Below are positions 32,379 to 44,014 of a DNA stretch of 64,000 nt, piece after piece. The stretch is from Rebecca billardiae RCC1528 (lineage: Eukaryota; Haptophyta). How positions within the stretch are numbered: position 1 is the first letter of the stretch; each line of letters begins with the position of its first letter. Where the stretch lies: the NCBI GenBank assembly GCA_965240325.2, contig OZ251230.1, positions 992,001 to 1,056,000 of the forward strand, given 5' to 3'. The notes below the pieces were generated by a model. It had not been told where the DNA came from and did no database searches. It saw nothing but the letters and a program-made list of their open reading frames with translations. Made by a program: the position numbers and the translations under genes.

Positions 32379-33647
32379 ACGCGTGAGGTGACTAGGTCAC
32401 ACCCCCGAAGCCGTCCAGGATGCGACGCCGACCAGGAAGGACTCGCCGATGCATTCGAGCAACTACGCCGACAGAAGCCGATGACCGCCTAGACGCCGAA
32501 GAGGAAGTACTCGATGGAGCACGTAGACCGCAGGCGCTGGCAGCCGACGCCCCCCCCCCAACGCAAGTTTGGGCAGAGCGCGGCGCCGCAGGAGGCAGAG
32601 GCCTCGAGGGCCTCCACCCAGAAGGAGGTGGGGAATGCCACACCCCGCAGGGGTGGTGGCCGGGGGCCCGAAGAGGCAGAGGCCGCCGAAGGAGTAGCGC
32701 GAGGACCGAAGGCGGCAGAGGCCCAGAGGGGCTCCCCGCAGGGTTGTATGAGTAAGGACGATCCAGACGGCATGAGACAGTGGGCACGAAGACATGCGCG
32801 GCGGCGGCGGCGCAGGCGGGAAGCAGGCGCGAGACACGCACGCGTAGCGTGAGATAAGGTAGCAGGTCGCATCCCACACACAGCAGTGCACTGCAGACTG
32901 CAGAGGAGGCGGCAGAGAAGGAGAGAGCAGCACCCACCCGCCAGGCGATGAAGGCAAGCGAGACTGCGAAGCGTGAGAAGATTGCAGACGGGGACGCCTG
33001 GGAGCGGTTCCCAGGCGCCCCCATCGAAAGCAGAGCATGAGAAGATTGCAGACGGGGACGCCTCGAAGCGGTTCCGAGGCGCCCCCATCGAAAGCAGAGC
33101 ATGAGAAGATTGCAGACGGGGACGCCTCGAAGCGGTTCCGAGGCGCCCCCATCGAAAGCAGAGCATGAGAAGATAGATTGCAGACGGGGACGCCTCGAAG
33201 CGGCTCCGAGGCGCCCCCATCGAAAGCAGATAGAGCATGAGAAGATTGCAGACGGGGACGCCTCGAAGCGGCTCCGAGGCGCCCCCATCGAAAGCAGAGA
33301 GCAAGCAGGGCAGGTGCACGAGTGGAGAGAGCGAGGGCTGAGGGCGGCCTACCGCCGACGCACACGCACCTGGAAGAAACAACTCCCAGAGGAGGAGCAG
33401 CCACCAGCGCAGCGGTGACCAGAGCAGCCACGCCGGCCGCCGCGCCGCGGGTGCAGCCAGCGAGCGCGGCCGCACCCAGACGCGCATCGCTTGCCAAGCT
33501 GCTGAGCCAATCCAGGCCCGCGCCCAATCCGGGCCTGGCTCGGCTTGACGACCGGAAAACCTCCAGGCAGCCGGACCCTGGCTGCCAGCCCGCCCTCATG
33601 AGGGCTACCGGTGAGTTATACCCGCATAACCGAGCGGTTATACAACC

Positions 33648-33650
<3 letters not shown>
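32379..33650. repeat. Complex repeat, unit 2 (expanded)
   Basis: This repeats both blocks of unit 1 but carries about 750 bp of extra sequence between them, including the 63-bp minisatellite. Its right-hand inverted repeat is interrupted exactly at ccata by the AT microsatellite. Confidence 0.9.
32972..33300. repeat. Minisatellite, five units of 63-71 bp, each with a hairpin
   Basis: Units read gagaagattgcagacgggga, then a stem-loop, then gcgcccccatcgaaagcagag. The stem is cgcctggga/tcccaggcg in unit 1 and cgcctcg/cgaggcg in units 2-5, around a gcgg core. Because 63 is divisible by 3, several frames stay open; these are not taken as genes. Confidence 0.9.

Positions 33651-33728
<78 letters not shown>
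33648..33728. repeat. (AT)n microsatellite
   Basis: A pure AT tract follows directly on the last base shared between the two complex repeat units. Sequence between it and 34171 is AT-rich, has another short TA run near 33905-33926, and holds no gene I can support. Confidence 0.95.
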
Positions 33729-33734
<6 letters not shown>

Positions 33735-34171
33735 CTCCGAAGATTCAACGCCGCGCCGACTTCGTGTCGACGATCGGGCACTGCCGCCGACGAATCAGGA
33801 GACCCGCGTCGTCCTACCTGCTGTGTCGTTAAATCATAGATGAATGAGTATACTACGACAATACTGCTATAAGTATCGTCATTCGTCTGCTGTATAATAA
33901 TAATATTATATATATATATATATATAAGTGTTATTTATTATGTACTACTGTCTTATAATAATATTTGTTACAATGTACACTGATGCTGCTATATGACGAC
34001 GTCACATCAGCAGCAACGCAGCGCAGCCGCAGCGCAGGATCGCGCATGATGCGACTCTCGTCAGCACTTACTCAGCAGCAGGCGGTCAGATAGATGTGTC
34101 GATGACGACTCGGATCGTCAGCCTGCGGCACCGACGTGGCTCTGGGCTGCGGATGTGCCCGTGTGGCACTG

Positions 34172-36934
34172 CTACGTACGCGCCTCCTCTGCTGCCGCTG
34201 CTGCAACGGCATTGGCGAGCTGCCGGTGCGAGTGGGACTCGCGCTTGCTGTCGCGCAGCGGCAGCTCGCGCTTGCTGAGAAACGCCGTGCGCTGCCTGCG
34301 GAAAGCGTCTACGAGCGGGCGGCGGATGTACAGGTCGCGCCGCTTGGCGTGCACGCCGTTCACGCGCACGTCCACGTAGAGGTGGCCGGCGTACAGCCCG
34401 GTGCGGCTGCACGCGGCACACTTGCGCCCGCGCTCGCGCTCGCCGCGGCAGACGCCGCACATTGTCGACACATAGACGTCGTACGCGCCGTCGCCGCGGT
34501 CGTACACGGCGACGCCGCCGTCGACCTCCGGCGGCTGGCCGGAGGGCCCGGCTGGGCCGACGGAGGCCACGCGCGCCTCGACCCGATCGCCGCCCCGGCC
34601 CACGGCGTTGCCGTACGCGTCGCGCGTGCGCAGCAAGAACTTGAACTGCTCGCGCGGCTCCTCGGGCGCCTGCGGGTCGGCGCTCGGCCCGTCGAGCACG
34701 GACATGGCGGCGAGGACAGCCGACGGCTGCACGCTGATCTTGAGCTTGGCGATCGGCTGCGTGCCGGCCGGCGCGGCGACGCCCGCGTCGCCCGCGCGCA
34801 TTGCCGCGCGGATCTCCTCCGCCACGTGCCGCTTCGAGCGCGCCCTGCTCAGCGCGCTCGGGCGCGTCGCGGCGCCCGCGGCCGCGTCGTCCGCCTCGTC
34901 GTCGGCGAGCGCGCTCGAGAGTCCGGGCCCTTCGAGCCAGAGCAGGAGCGTGTACGGCCGGCTGCGCGGCGTGGCCTCCTCGAGCACGAAGCTGAGCCGT
35001 GGGCGTGGGATCGGCGGCGGCGCGGCGTCGGCACCGGCCGCGCCGTGCTCCCCTCTCGGCGACGCGCCCGACGTGGCCTGGCCTGGCGCCGGGCGTTGCG
35101 CGCGGCCGTGCGCGCCGGCGCGCGGCGTGCCGTGAGGCGTGCCCGCGTCCGCGGCGCGCGGCGCGGGCTGCAGTTCGTACGCCAGCTGCCGCCGCCAAAG
35201 CTGCTCTGGCAAGGTGGCGTTGCTCAGCTGCGGCTGCTGCCCCGCGTGCGGCTGCTGCGCCGCCACAGCGCTCGAGCTGCCGCCGTGCGCGCCGCGCGCG
35301 GGCCGGCCGGCGTGCGGCTCGGCGCCCAAGCCATGCCGGTGTCCGAACAGGCCCGCGCCCTCAGCCCCCTCCTCCGCCTCCGCGGGCAGCTCAGGCTCTG
35401 GCTCGGCCGGCGGCGGCGCGTACAGCGCGGCGACCACCGCCGTGCGCTCGGGGAAGCTTGTCTCGTTCTCGAACCGATCGAAGATCGCCGCCTCGAGCCA
35501 CACGGACGCACCCGCCTCGTGCGGCTTGCTCGCCGTCGCGGGGCCCTCGAGGCGGCAACGGCTCGGGTCTGGCCGGGCAGGGCGCACGCGCGCGCGCCAG
35601 AGCCGCGCGTACGCCGCAGTGCCGGGCAGAGGCTGCGCGAGCTCCACGCCGTTGAGCTTGAGCTCGAGGCAGGACGTGCCTGCGCGCGCGATGCTGTAGC
35701 TCAGCCGGTACGACCCCTCGCCCAAGTCCTCCGCCTCCTGCCAGCGCGGGCCTCGGCCGGAGCCGCCGGGCGCAGCGCTCGCGGCCGCGCCGGCGGCGGC
35801 CGCGCCGGCGGCCGCTGTCCGGCCTACGGCCCCTGGCGCGGCGGCGGAGGTGGTGCGACTCGGCGGCTTGGCTCGCTCGGCGGCGTCGGCCGCGCCGCCC
35901 TCCGCCGCCGCGCCAGCCTCGCCCAGCACGTGCGCCCGGCCCGCGAGCAGCTCCGCCTCCGAGCGCATCCGCCACTGCACCGCGTCGCCGCCGCGCGTGC
36001 GCTCACGGCCGTGCGCGTCATGCGCACGCAACACCAGGATGCTCTGCTCGCCCGCGGCGAGCTCGGCGACGTGCGCGCCGGCGCGCACGACGGGGCGCAC
36101 GTCCGTGCTCGGCGCGAAGATGCGCACCTGCGCCGCGTCCGGCCCAAAGTACGCGCGCGCCATCGCCGCGCGGCTGAACGCGCCTGCGTGCGCGCGCATC
36201 ACCTGCAGCGCGGCGCCGTCGGCCGCGGCGGTGGCCGCGGCGCGCGCGGCGGAGAGCGCCACGCCCGCCGCCTGCCGGTGGAGGACCCCGAGCTCGAGGT
36301 AGCCCACGCCGTCGGTGAGCGCGTGCTGCAGCGTGGGCAGCTCGAAGCGCACGGCCGACACGCCCAGCCCACCGCCGTCGCGCACCACCTCTGCGCTCAC
36401 GTGCGTGACGGCGCCCGCCGCTGCGCGCCGGCCGCGCGCCGAGCTGTCCGTGCGCGCGCGCGCTCCATTTGTCGACGCGCCGCCCGCCTCCGCCATCTGA
36501 GCCGCGAGCGGCAGCGAGGAGTTGAAGGCGGCGCGCGCCATCGCGTACGCGAGGGTCGTGTTGTGCGCCTGCGCGCGCACGGCCGCGCTCGCCTCGTGCT
36601 CCGCAGAGCCCGGGCCGATCGGCGGGCTGCTGGCTGCAGCCACGGCGGCGGCGCCCGCGGCGGTGCCGAGTGGCGTGCGCGCGCGCGCCGGCGGCGGCGC
36701 CGCGCCGCCCGCGCCGCCGCCGCCGGCGCGCGCGCTGATGTCGCTCAGCCGCACCGCCGGCACGATGGCGTGGACGATCACGCCGAGCCAGCCGTCCTGC
36801 TCCGTCGAGGCGATCCCGCCATCCAGATGCGTCGGTGTCGACTCGGCGTGCCGACCGTCCACGTCGCTGATGGCCGAGCCCACAGCGTGCACCGCCGCCC
36901 CGCCGGCTGCGGCCGAGGCCGACGGGGCGGCGCC

Positions 36935-36968
<34 letters not shown>

Positions 36969-39681
36969 ATCGGGCCCGTGGCAAACGCCGTGCCCGCGCG
37001 GTCACGCGCCGAGGCGTACTCACTCGAGCGCGCCATGTCGGTGAGCGCGCGCACGCGCACGACGAGCGCGCCGTCGCGCGGCAGGTTCTGCACGAGCAGC
37101 GTGACCGCCTGCTCGCCAGAGTTGGCGCAGCGCGCGGGCGAGATGGCCACCATGTGAGGCGTGCGCACGCGAGCAAGCCACGCGCCGCCCGCGCGCGCGC
37201 CGCCGATGGGCGAGCGCGCGCTCGCGCCGCGCGCGCGGTGCGAGCGCGCCTCGCCGCCGAGCAGCAGGAACCGCCCGGCGGCGACGTGCGTCAGCGTCGC
37301 CCCGCTCGCCTCCTCAGGCCAGAGCGACTGCGCGCCGGCGGCGCGCGTCTCGTCCGGCGCGGCCGGCTCCGCGCCTGCGTCTGCGCGCTCGCGCGGCGGC
37401 GCCTCCGCCTCGTCGGCGGCGCCGCCGACGCGCGGCGTGGGCGCTGGCTGCGAGGCGGGCGCGCGAGGCTGTCCCGCCACGCGCGCCGCCGCCGACGCGC
37501 CGCCCTCCGCCACGCCGGGCCGCCTGAGCTGCAGCCACCGGTCCTGCGAGGGCAGGTAGACGAAGCAGTCGCCGAGCGCGACCGCCGTCTTGCCGCAGAA
37601 CTCGGCGTGGGCGTGCGCGGCCGCGCCCTCCGAGCCGCGCCCGCCGAAGGCGAGGAGGGCGGGCATGCACGCGTCGGAGCGCGCGCTCACGGCGTGGGCC
37701 GGGGCCCGCCCGTCGGCCTCGTCGCCCAGCGCGCCCGCCGCCGCCGCCGCCGTCGAGCCGAGCAGCAGCACCACGCTCTGCGCGGCGGCAGCGCAGTGCT
37801 CGCGCGGCGGCGGTCGGACGCCAGCAGAGAGGGGCGCGCTGCCGACCTGCGACCACGTGCTCGTGGGCACGTCGAGCGCGAAGACGAGCTCGTTGAGGAA
37901 GAGGCTGTGCGGCGCGTCGGACAGCGGCACGGTCGAGCGCAGCCGCCCCTCGCGAGCGATCGGCGCGCCGCTGAGCTGGATCGGATTGACCCCGGCATCA
38001 CCGCGCAGGGGCGTCGTGCCCAGCGCAGCCGAGCCGGGCTGTGAGGAGCGCGCGCCCGCGAGCGCGCCGGCAGACTGGGGGCGCGGACGGCGGCCGTCGG
38101 CGTCGGTCGCTGCGCCGGGGGGCTTGCGGTGCGTGGCAGGCTGAGGCCTCGAGGTGGCCTGCGCCGCCGCCGGCTGCTGCTGCTGCTGCTCCGGACCCGG
38201 GCAGCGCCCCCCCCACACGAGCACGCGCGCGCCATCCGCCGTCGACTGCATCGCGTGCCTTGAGAGAGGCGGCGGAGGCGCGCCCCGCGCCTCGACCCGC
38301 TTCCAGCCGATCTCAATGATGTCCGCCCAGTCGGTGCTCGCTGTGAACGCGGTGCCGGACGTGCCGCCGCCTGCGTGGGCCGCCGCCGCCGCCGCCGCGC
38401 CGCCGCCGCTCGCCGCCGCGAGCTCGGCGCGCCGCGCTTGGGCGATGACTGCTGCGGTCGAGCGCCGCCACACGGCGGTCATCCGCCAGAGCTCGGCGCA
38501 CGGGCGCAGCGTGGTTGGTGGCTCCGCCCCACTGCGCTTGAACGAGCTGCCCTGCGCTGCGCCGCCCGCGCCCCGCCGCGGCGAGGGCGAGCGTGAGCCG
38601 CCGCGCTTGCCGTCGCCCATCGCGCCGCCGCCCCTCCGCGGCGCGCGGACCGAGCCGCGCGTGCTGTTGGCGAGCCCCCCGCTGGCCTCCGCGCCGCCGG
38701 CGCCGGCGCCGGCGTGGAGCAGCATGTCGAGCGCGCGTGCCGTCGCCTCCGCACCGTTCGCGCCGTCGCGCACCGCCCTGCGCAGGCTCGCCGCCACCTG
38801 CGCCGTCTTCGCCGCCGAGGGCACCACAAAGGGCGCGGGCGGCGCGCGCCCACCGCCCGCGCCCTCTGCGATCGAGACCTGCCGCGAGCGCGCGGCCGGG
38901 TTGGGGCTCGCGGCCGCGCCGTCCGCGGCTGCGGACGCGAGGGTCTCGGCGGAGGGCGTGCCCAGCGCGCTGCCGCCGCCGCACGGCGTCGCGGCCGCGC
39001 TGCCGCCGCCGTGCGCGGAGCCCGAAGCCTGAGTGAGCGCGGGGCTGGCGCCGGCCGCGCCTCGCGAGTGCTGCTGGTGCGGGCTGGGGGGCTCGACGCG
39101 GAGTGCGCTGAACGGCCCGTCCGGCTGCGAGCCCGGCGTGCCCGGCGTGCCCGTGCGCCCGGACAGCCCGGGCTTCGACCGAAAGCTCGAGGTGGCAGAC
39201 ATCGCGGACGAGGCGGCGCCAAAGCTGCTGCCGCCGCCTCCGCCCTCGGCGGAGCCGCCGCCGCCGCCACTCGCGCCGACTGTGGTCGCAGATGCGGAGG
39301 GCGAGGGCGGCGCGAGCGCGAGGGCAGGGCGCGTAGGGTCGGCCGCCGAGCGCGAGAGCGCGGAGATCGCGAGCGACGCCGTCACCGCGCTCCGCGCCGA
39401 TGCGCCCGCCCCCACGCCCGCCTCTGCGTCCTCCACTGCCCGAGTGCCGACGGCGCGGCCGCTCCCGTGTGCGCTGCACCGGCCGGCCTGCGCGCCGCCG
39501 CCGCCACCGCCGCCACTGCCGCCCGCCATGGGCGAGGCGGGGGCCTGCACGCGCAGGTGGCGCATGCTTTGTGCGGCGGGAGCCACCTGCAGCCTCGACG
39601 TCGAGGCGCTCAGGCAGCTGCTCCGCGCGCTGGCGCCAGGCACCGTCAGGCCGGCCGGCTGGCTACCGCCGCCACCGCCGT

Positions 39682-39713
<32 letters not shown>

Positions 39714-40825
39714 CCCGCCTTGGCGCCGGTGCCGCCGTCGTTTGCGGGGTTCTGCCGTGCGGCGCGCATCGTACGGCTGCGCCAGGCCATGCGCGCCACC
39801 ACCGGCTTCGCCAGGGTCGCGCGCCACTGCTCCGTGCGCTCGTCGAGCGCACCCGCCAGCGCGTCACCCGCGTTGACGGGCAACAAGCTCGCGCCCGCAG
39901 ACTGCGGCCGCGCGCGGCGGCGTCCGGCCTCGGCGCGCGCGTCGGGAGCCGCGGTCGTCGTGGCGTCGGGCCCATCAGAGCCTGCATCCGAGCCCGGGCT
40001 CGCGACGCGCCGCGCACGAGCCTCCGCCTCCGCCGCGGCCGCCTCCGCCGCGCGCCACAGCGACTGCTCCGTCACCGTCACGATCGATGCTCGGCCTACG
40101 CGCGTGCGCCCCTCGGCGCTGAGGTGGGAGGTGTCGAGCGCGGGCGCGGCGACCTCTCCGCCGAAAACGAGCACGTCGTGCCCAACGCTCGCCGCCGCGG
40201 CGAAGCGCCGAGCCGCCGGCGCCACCGTGCGCACGCGCGGCTGCACCCACGTCCACGCGCGCTGCCCGCCGGGCCGCGCGCGCTCCGCCTCGCGCGCGGG
40301 CTCGCCGCCCGCGAGCGGCTCGTCCACGTCGACGGAGGGTAGGCGGAGCGCGCAGACGCGCGCGTCCGCGAGCAGCTCGCCACCCTCGCCCTCGCCGAAG
40401 AGCACGAGCAGCCGCGTGCGCAGCGCTCCCATCGCGAGCGCGCAGTGGCCAAGCCGCGCTCGCGCAGCGGCAGGGCGGCAGCCAGATGCTGGGAGGACGG
40501 ACCAGCGAAGCTCGTGCGCGTCGAGGAGGTGGATGTCGGGCGGCGCGAGCGGTCGGCGCGCCAGCGGCGGCGCGGCGGGCGGCAGCAGCTTCCCGCCGAA
40601 CACTGCGATCGCGCGCTCGGCGCCCGTGCCGACAGCCACCGCGGTGTGGTGCACACGCGAGAGCACGACGGGCGGCGTCTCGAGGCGCTCCCAGTGCAGC
40701 GCGGCGTCGCCCGCGCGACACACCGCACAGTCCCGGTACGAGCACACGTGCGTGCCGCCATGTGCGCACAGGCGCGCGAACGCGTCGCGCGGGAGCGGCT
40801 GCACCACCGGGTCGTCCGTCGCCAT
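34172..40825 (-). CDS. Giant kelch-repeat and filamin-like Ig-repeat protein
   Basis: An uninterrupted frame of 2217 residues from the first ATG (MATDDPVVQPLPRDAFARLC). Kelch-type strands appear in two blocks: ~30-230 (HHTAVAVG, AIAVFGGK, DVLVFGGE) and ~835-1192 (SRHAMQSTADGARVLVWGG, LLAFGGRG, RFLLLGGE). They are separated by a ~550-residue Ser/Gly/Ala-rich linker, likely disordered. A second half with at least three filamin/ABP280-like Ig repeats follows, about residues 1578-2161. Their hallmark endings are GEGSYRLSYSIARAGTSCLEL and GDGAYDVYVS. The last repeat is interrupted near 2121-2138 by a cysteine motif (CGVCRGERERGRKCAAC), a C-x2-C-x10-C-x2-C pattern that could bind zinc. The architecture suggests a scaffold linking propeller-bound partners to cytoskeleton or flagellar structures, by inference only. 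Introns in the low-complexity parts are possible. Confidence 0.75.
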
Positions 40826-41038
40826 GCGCCCGCCGGCCACGACCTTTCAATCGCCTTAGCCGATCGTCGGACGAAACGTTCGTAACCGCTTGCGACTTCA
40901 TAGCGCTCGACTCATGGACTTTGTTCGGGTCCGCGCATGCTTATTGCTTGCGCCCCATCTAATGATCTATGTACGATGTGCCAAGTTATGCCAAGAGTCA
41001 TCAGTACCTACCTGATAATGCCAGTGAGCTCTCATCAC

Positions 41039-42859
41039 TCAATCGAAGGCCTGGCGCGATCGCGCCGGAGCGGCGCCGGCGTTGACGTCGGACCGCAGCG
41101 GCCCTGTCGCGTCAGTCAGGCTATCGGCGCGTGAGCCCGGGAAGTGCCTGCGCATGGCGGCACCGGCGCGGCGGATGCGGCCGAGCTGCGCAGGGATCGG
41201 CGAGACGAGCTCGCGCGCCGATGCCGTCTGCTGCTTCGACGGCTCCGAGACGCCCGTCCGCGGCGAGGGGGAGAGCGGCATGCCAACGCGCGCGCCTGCC
41301 CCGCCCCTCATGCCGCCCACCTTGTGCGCGGCGGCACCGCTGGGCTGCTCGCTTTCGCTGCCGTCGTGGATGCCGAGCACGCCGAGGGAGGCCCGCAGCG
41401 ACTCGAGCCTCGGATGCGCCAACTCGTCAACTGCTCCCGCGCTCACTGTGAGGGGACCATTCGCCGCGCAGCCGCGAGCAAGGCCCGTTGCCGTGTGCTG
41501 TGAGTAGCCGCCGCCGCCAGACGCGCCGCCGCCGGCCGGCGCGCCGCCACCAGAGCCCATGCCGCCGCCACCGCCGCCGGCTTGAGAGCCGGCGGAGCCG
41601 CTGGCGTCATCGCCGGCGCCGCTGCCACCCACGCCCGCGCCCGCGCCCGCCCCGCCGCCGCCCTCACCGCCGCCGCCGCCCCCGCCGGCAGCGTGCGCGT
41701 GGTGGGCGTCCTCACTGCCAGCCGAGAGGGCGCTCCACCGCTGCTGCTCGTCCTCCTCCTCCGTGATGCGGTTGCCGAGGGCCTTGAAGTTGGCGTCGTA
41801 CGTCGTGACGAGCGGGAGCGGCACGCTCGCCGCGAGGCGCGCCACCTCGCCCAGCGCTTCGCCGAGCAGCGCCTCCAGCCCGGCAGTGCTGAGCCCAGCC
41901 GCCGCAGCCTCGCACTGAGCCGTGTCAAGCGGGGCCGCGCCTGCGCTCGCACTGAGCGTGACGGCGACGGCGAGCGCGGTGGTGCCGAGCGGGCGGATGC
42001 GGCCGCACAGGTACGGCCGAATGCTCACGCGCTCGTCGAGGCGGTCATACCCGCCCTGCTCGAAATCCTCCGTGCTGATGTCGCAGAAGTCGGCGAGGAA
42101 GCGGGCGCGCCGCGTGCGCGAGCGGCGTGCGCACAGCCGGCGCCAGTGCGCCTCGAGAGCGGCGTGCTGGCGCGCCGTGGCGTACTGCAGCGCGGGCGAG
42201 CCCGAGTCGGCGCCGCGTGTGCGCGCGTACTGCATCGGCACAGGCGGCACGTCCGCCGTCCCGACTGCCGCCGTTGGGATGCCGAGTGACTGGCACGCCA
42301 GCGCGAGCGCGCTGATGGCTGGCGCATGCACGGACGCCATGCTGCGGTGCTCGTCGCCGTCGGCGGGGGTCGGCAGCACGACCACGCGCAGCCTGGATGC
42401 CGCAAGTGTCGCCTGCTCGCGCAGCATGCGCCCCACGACCTCCGCTGCCGCGGCGGAGAGCACCGCAAGCACGAGCGAGTGTGGCGCCGCGTCGCGCAGA
42501 GCCTGGTCGAGCAGCGCGCGCGCGCCTTCGAGCGCGTCGCGATCGGCGGTGACGAATGGCGGGGCACGGAAAGGCTCTGCGTCGACGTCGGGGTCGCACC
42601 CGCTGCCTCGCGGCGGGGACTCCGGCGCGGCACTCTCGAAGCCCACCGGCACGAGACCGCCGGCCGCGCGGAGCAGCGCGTGGCAGAGGCGCGCGCGCTC
42701 CGCGCCACCGGTGCAGAGCAAGCCGCACAGCGAGATGGCTCCTTGTCGATGGAGTGAGCCTGCGACCAGAAGTGCCAAGCAGTCGTCCGCGTCCTCCCCG
42801 CTGCAGGGGTTCGCCGCCAGCAGCAGCTGCCCGCCGGCGGGGCCTTGCCGTTCCGTCAT
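41039..42859 (-). CDS. Divergent nucleoside-hydrolase-like protein with Gly-rich insert
   Basis: A 606-residue protein. Its N-terminus (QLLLAANPCSGEDADDCLAL, residues 10-29) resembles the inosine-uridine nucleoside hydrolase signature. There a DxDxxxDD cluster coordinates calcium and is followed by an A/V-rich helix. Here the first Asp positions are changed (NPCSGEDADD), so catalysis is uncertain. The following segments (ISLCGLLCTGGAERARLCHALL, LVPVGF, LVLAVLSAAAAEVVGRML) fit the Rossmann-like order of the family. After ~residue 370 comes a long Gly/Ser/Ala-rich insert, then a basic C-terminus with no domain. The start ATG at 42859 is the first in frame. The neighbour on the same strand downstream is the kelch-filamin gene, 213 bp away. 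It could also be an unrelated Rossmann protein. Confidence 0.55.
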   Translation of the reverse strand: MTERQGPAGGQLLLAANPCSGEDADDCLALLVAGSLHRQGAISLCGLLCTGGAERARLCHALLRAAGGLVPVGFESAAPESPPRGSGCDPDVDAEPFRAPPFVTADRDALEGARALLDQALRDAAPHSLVLAVLSAAAAEVVGRMLREQATLAASRLRVVVLPTPADGDEHRSMASVHAPAISALALACQSLGIPTAAVGTADVPPVPMQYARTRGADSGSPALQYATARQHAALEAHWRRLCARRSRTRRARFLADFCDISTEDFEQGGYDRLDERVSIRPYLCGRIRPLGTTALAVAVTLSASAGAAPLDTAQCEAAAAGLSTAGLEALLGEALGEVARLAASVPLPLVTTYDANFKALGNRITEEEDEQQRWSALSAGSEDAHHAHAAGGGGGGGEGGGGAGAGAGVGGSGAGDDASGSAGSQAGGGGGGMGSGGGAPAGGGASGGGGYSQHTATGLARGCAANGPLTVSAGAVDELAHPRLESLRASLGVLGIHDGSESEQPSGAAAHKVGGMRGGAGARVGMPLSPSPRTGVSEPSKQQTASARELVSPIPAQLGRIRRAGAAMRRHFPGSRADSLTDATGPLRSDVNAGAAPARSRQAFD

Positions 42860-43108
42860 GTGGTTAAGGAAACCTGTTGGGCCTAACCGAGTTGGGTATT
42901 TTCACGTACTTGCTGCTACATTTGGTGAAGCGGGGCCCAATCTCGGCCGCTGGAATTGGAACGCCAAATACGGCACGGCGGTTGGCGTGAATCGTTGCAT
43001 GAATACCTACCGCAACCCAACCCGAGCCTGACTTTGATTGATCGAGCCACGAGGTCATACTGTTGAGCGGTTTGAAGAAAAGTTATTGGTCATAGTTGTA
43101 CCTTGTAT

Positions 43109-43142
43109 GTACTGTGCGTCTCTTATTCTTAAGTAAACTGTA
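43109..43142 (+). repeat. Interspersed element copy
   Basis: Reads tgtgcgtctcttattctt then aagtaaactgtac. It lies 250 bp upstream of the nucleoside-hydrolase-like start. Confidence 0.75.
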
Positions 43143-43509
43143 CTACTTGTAAAGCATCGTGCTTGTACCAGTAGTAGATAGAGCTGTTAACTGTATGATG
43201 AAGGGAGTCCTTCAAAACTCTAGGACGCAGACCGACCTGGCCCTGACGGCTGGGGCTGCAGGGGGGGCTGCCACTGCTCCCGGTTGCTTCCAGCCGTCAA
43301 CGCAGCTGAGCGCGACCCACCTGCCCGGCGAGCCCCCGGTCGTCCCTGCGTCAGCGTGCTTACGCGGCGCCGCTGTGCGCCGACGTTGGCCGGCGGTGCC
43401 GTAATAGTATCGGCGGCGACCAGCCGACCGCCGGCAAGCCCGCAAGTGCGCCGGACCTCCTGTGTGAATCCGGGGCTCTGACCGGGCCCGTCCGGCGATG
43501 ATCAATGAT

Positions 43510-43550
43510 ACATTTTACTCAGATTCAGGCACGCACACAGCTCAGGGCCA
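43510..43550 (-). repeat. Degenerate interspersed element copy
   Basis: Reads cattttactcagattcagg then cacgcacacagctcagg, a diverged form of the family consensus. Confidence 0.55.
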
Positions 43551-43884
43551 GGCATCCTCCAATCTGTCTGAATAGATCGGAGCCGTGCTTGCCAGAGCTG
43601 AGGCCGAGTGGGCGTCTAAGGCCGTCTACCCTGTAATATATTTATTTAATAATTTCCTCATCAGGGAAAGTGTAATTAGCTACGCCTACGGCTAGGCACC
43701 GTGACCGTCAACCGTGCAGCAGGATAGCCAGGTCACACAATCACAATGCAGTGAATGCTCATCACAGTTGAGTGAGTTGATGCACGGGTGCGGCGATGAG
43801 CCAGATGCAATCCGGCTTATCGAGCATACCAACAGCCACGCCGTCAGCTCGCTCTTCATGGTGACACTGACAGCGGCGCGGTCC

Positions 43885-43926
43885 TCTGCCTGAGCTGTGT
43901 GCGTCTCTTATTCTTAGTAAACTGTA
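43885..43926 (+). repeat. Interspersed element copy upstream of the C2 gene
   Basis: Reads ctgcctgagctgtgtgcgtc then tcttattcttagtaaactgt. It ends 88 bp before the C2-domain start codon. Confidence 0.8.
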
Positions 43927-44014
43927 TTTGCGCGATGATCATAATTCTAGGGCCGTTCTCAGAAGACCGCGTTGTTCATCGCGGTTCGATCCGAGACCGC
44001 CATTGGTCCGCGGC

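Larger units (their letters stand above)
42860..44014. other. Intergenic region with three interspersed-element copies
   Basis: This gap lies between divergent genes. It contains element copies at 43109-43142, 43510-43550 and 43885-43926, and otherwise mixed-composition sequence without a recognisable gene. Confidence 0.6.

Noticed and set aside
32392-33599. Several long minus-strand frames with periodic 21-residue repeats
   Set aside because: They are translations of the 63-bp minisatellite, which leaves frames open because 63 is a multiple of three. No domain and no unique sequence supports them.
34136-38044. 1302-codon plus-strand frame opposite the kelch-filamin gene
   Set aside because: It is Arg/Ala-rich, has no domain, and mirrors G/C-ending codons of the real gene.
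43960-44000. GGTTCGATCC, like a tRNA T-arm
   Set aside because: The surrounding bases do not fold into acceptor, D and anticodon arms; a chance match.
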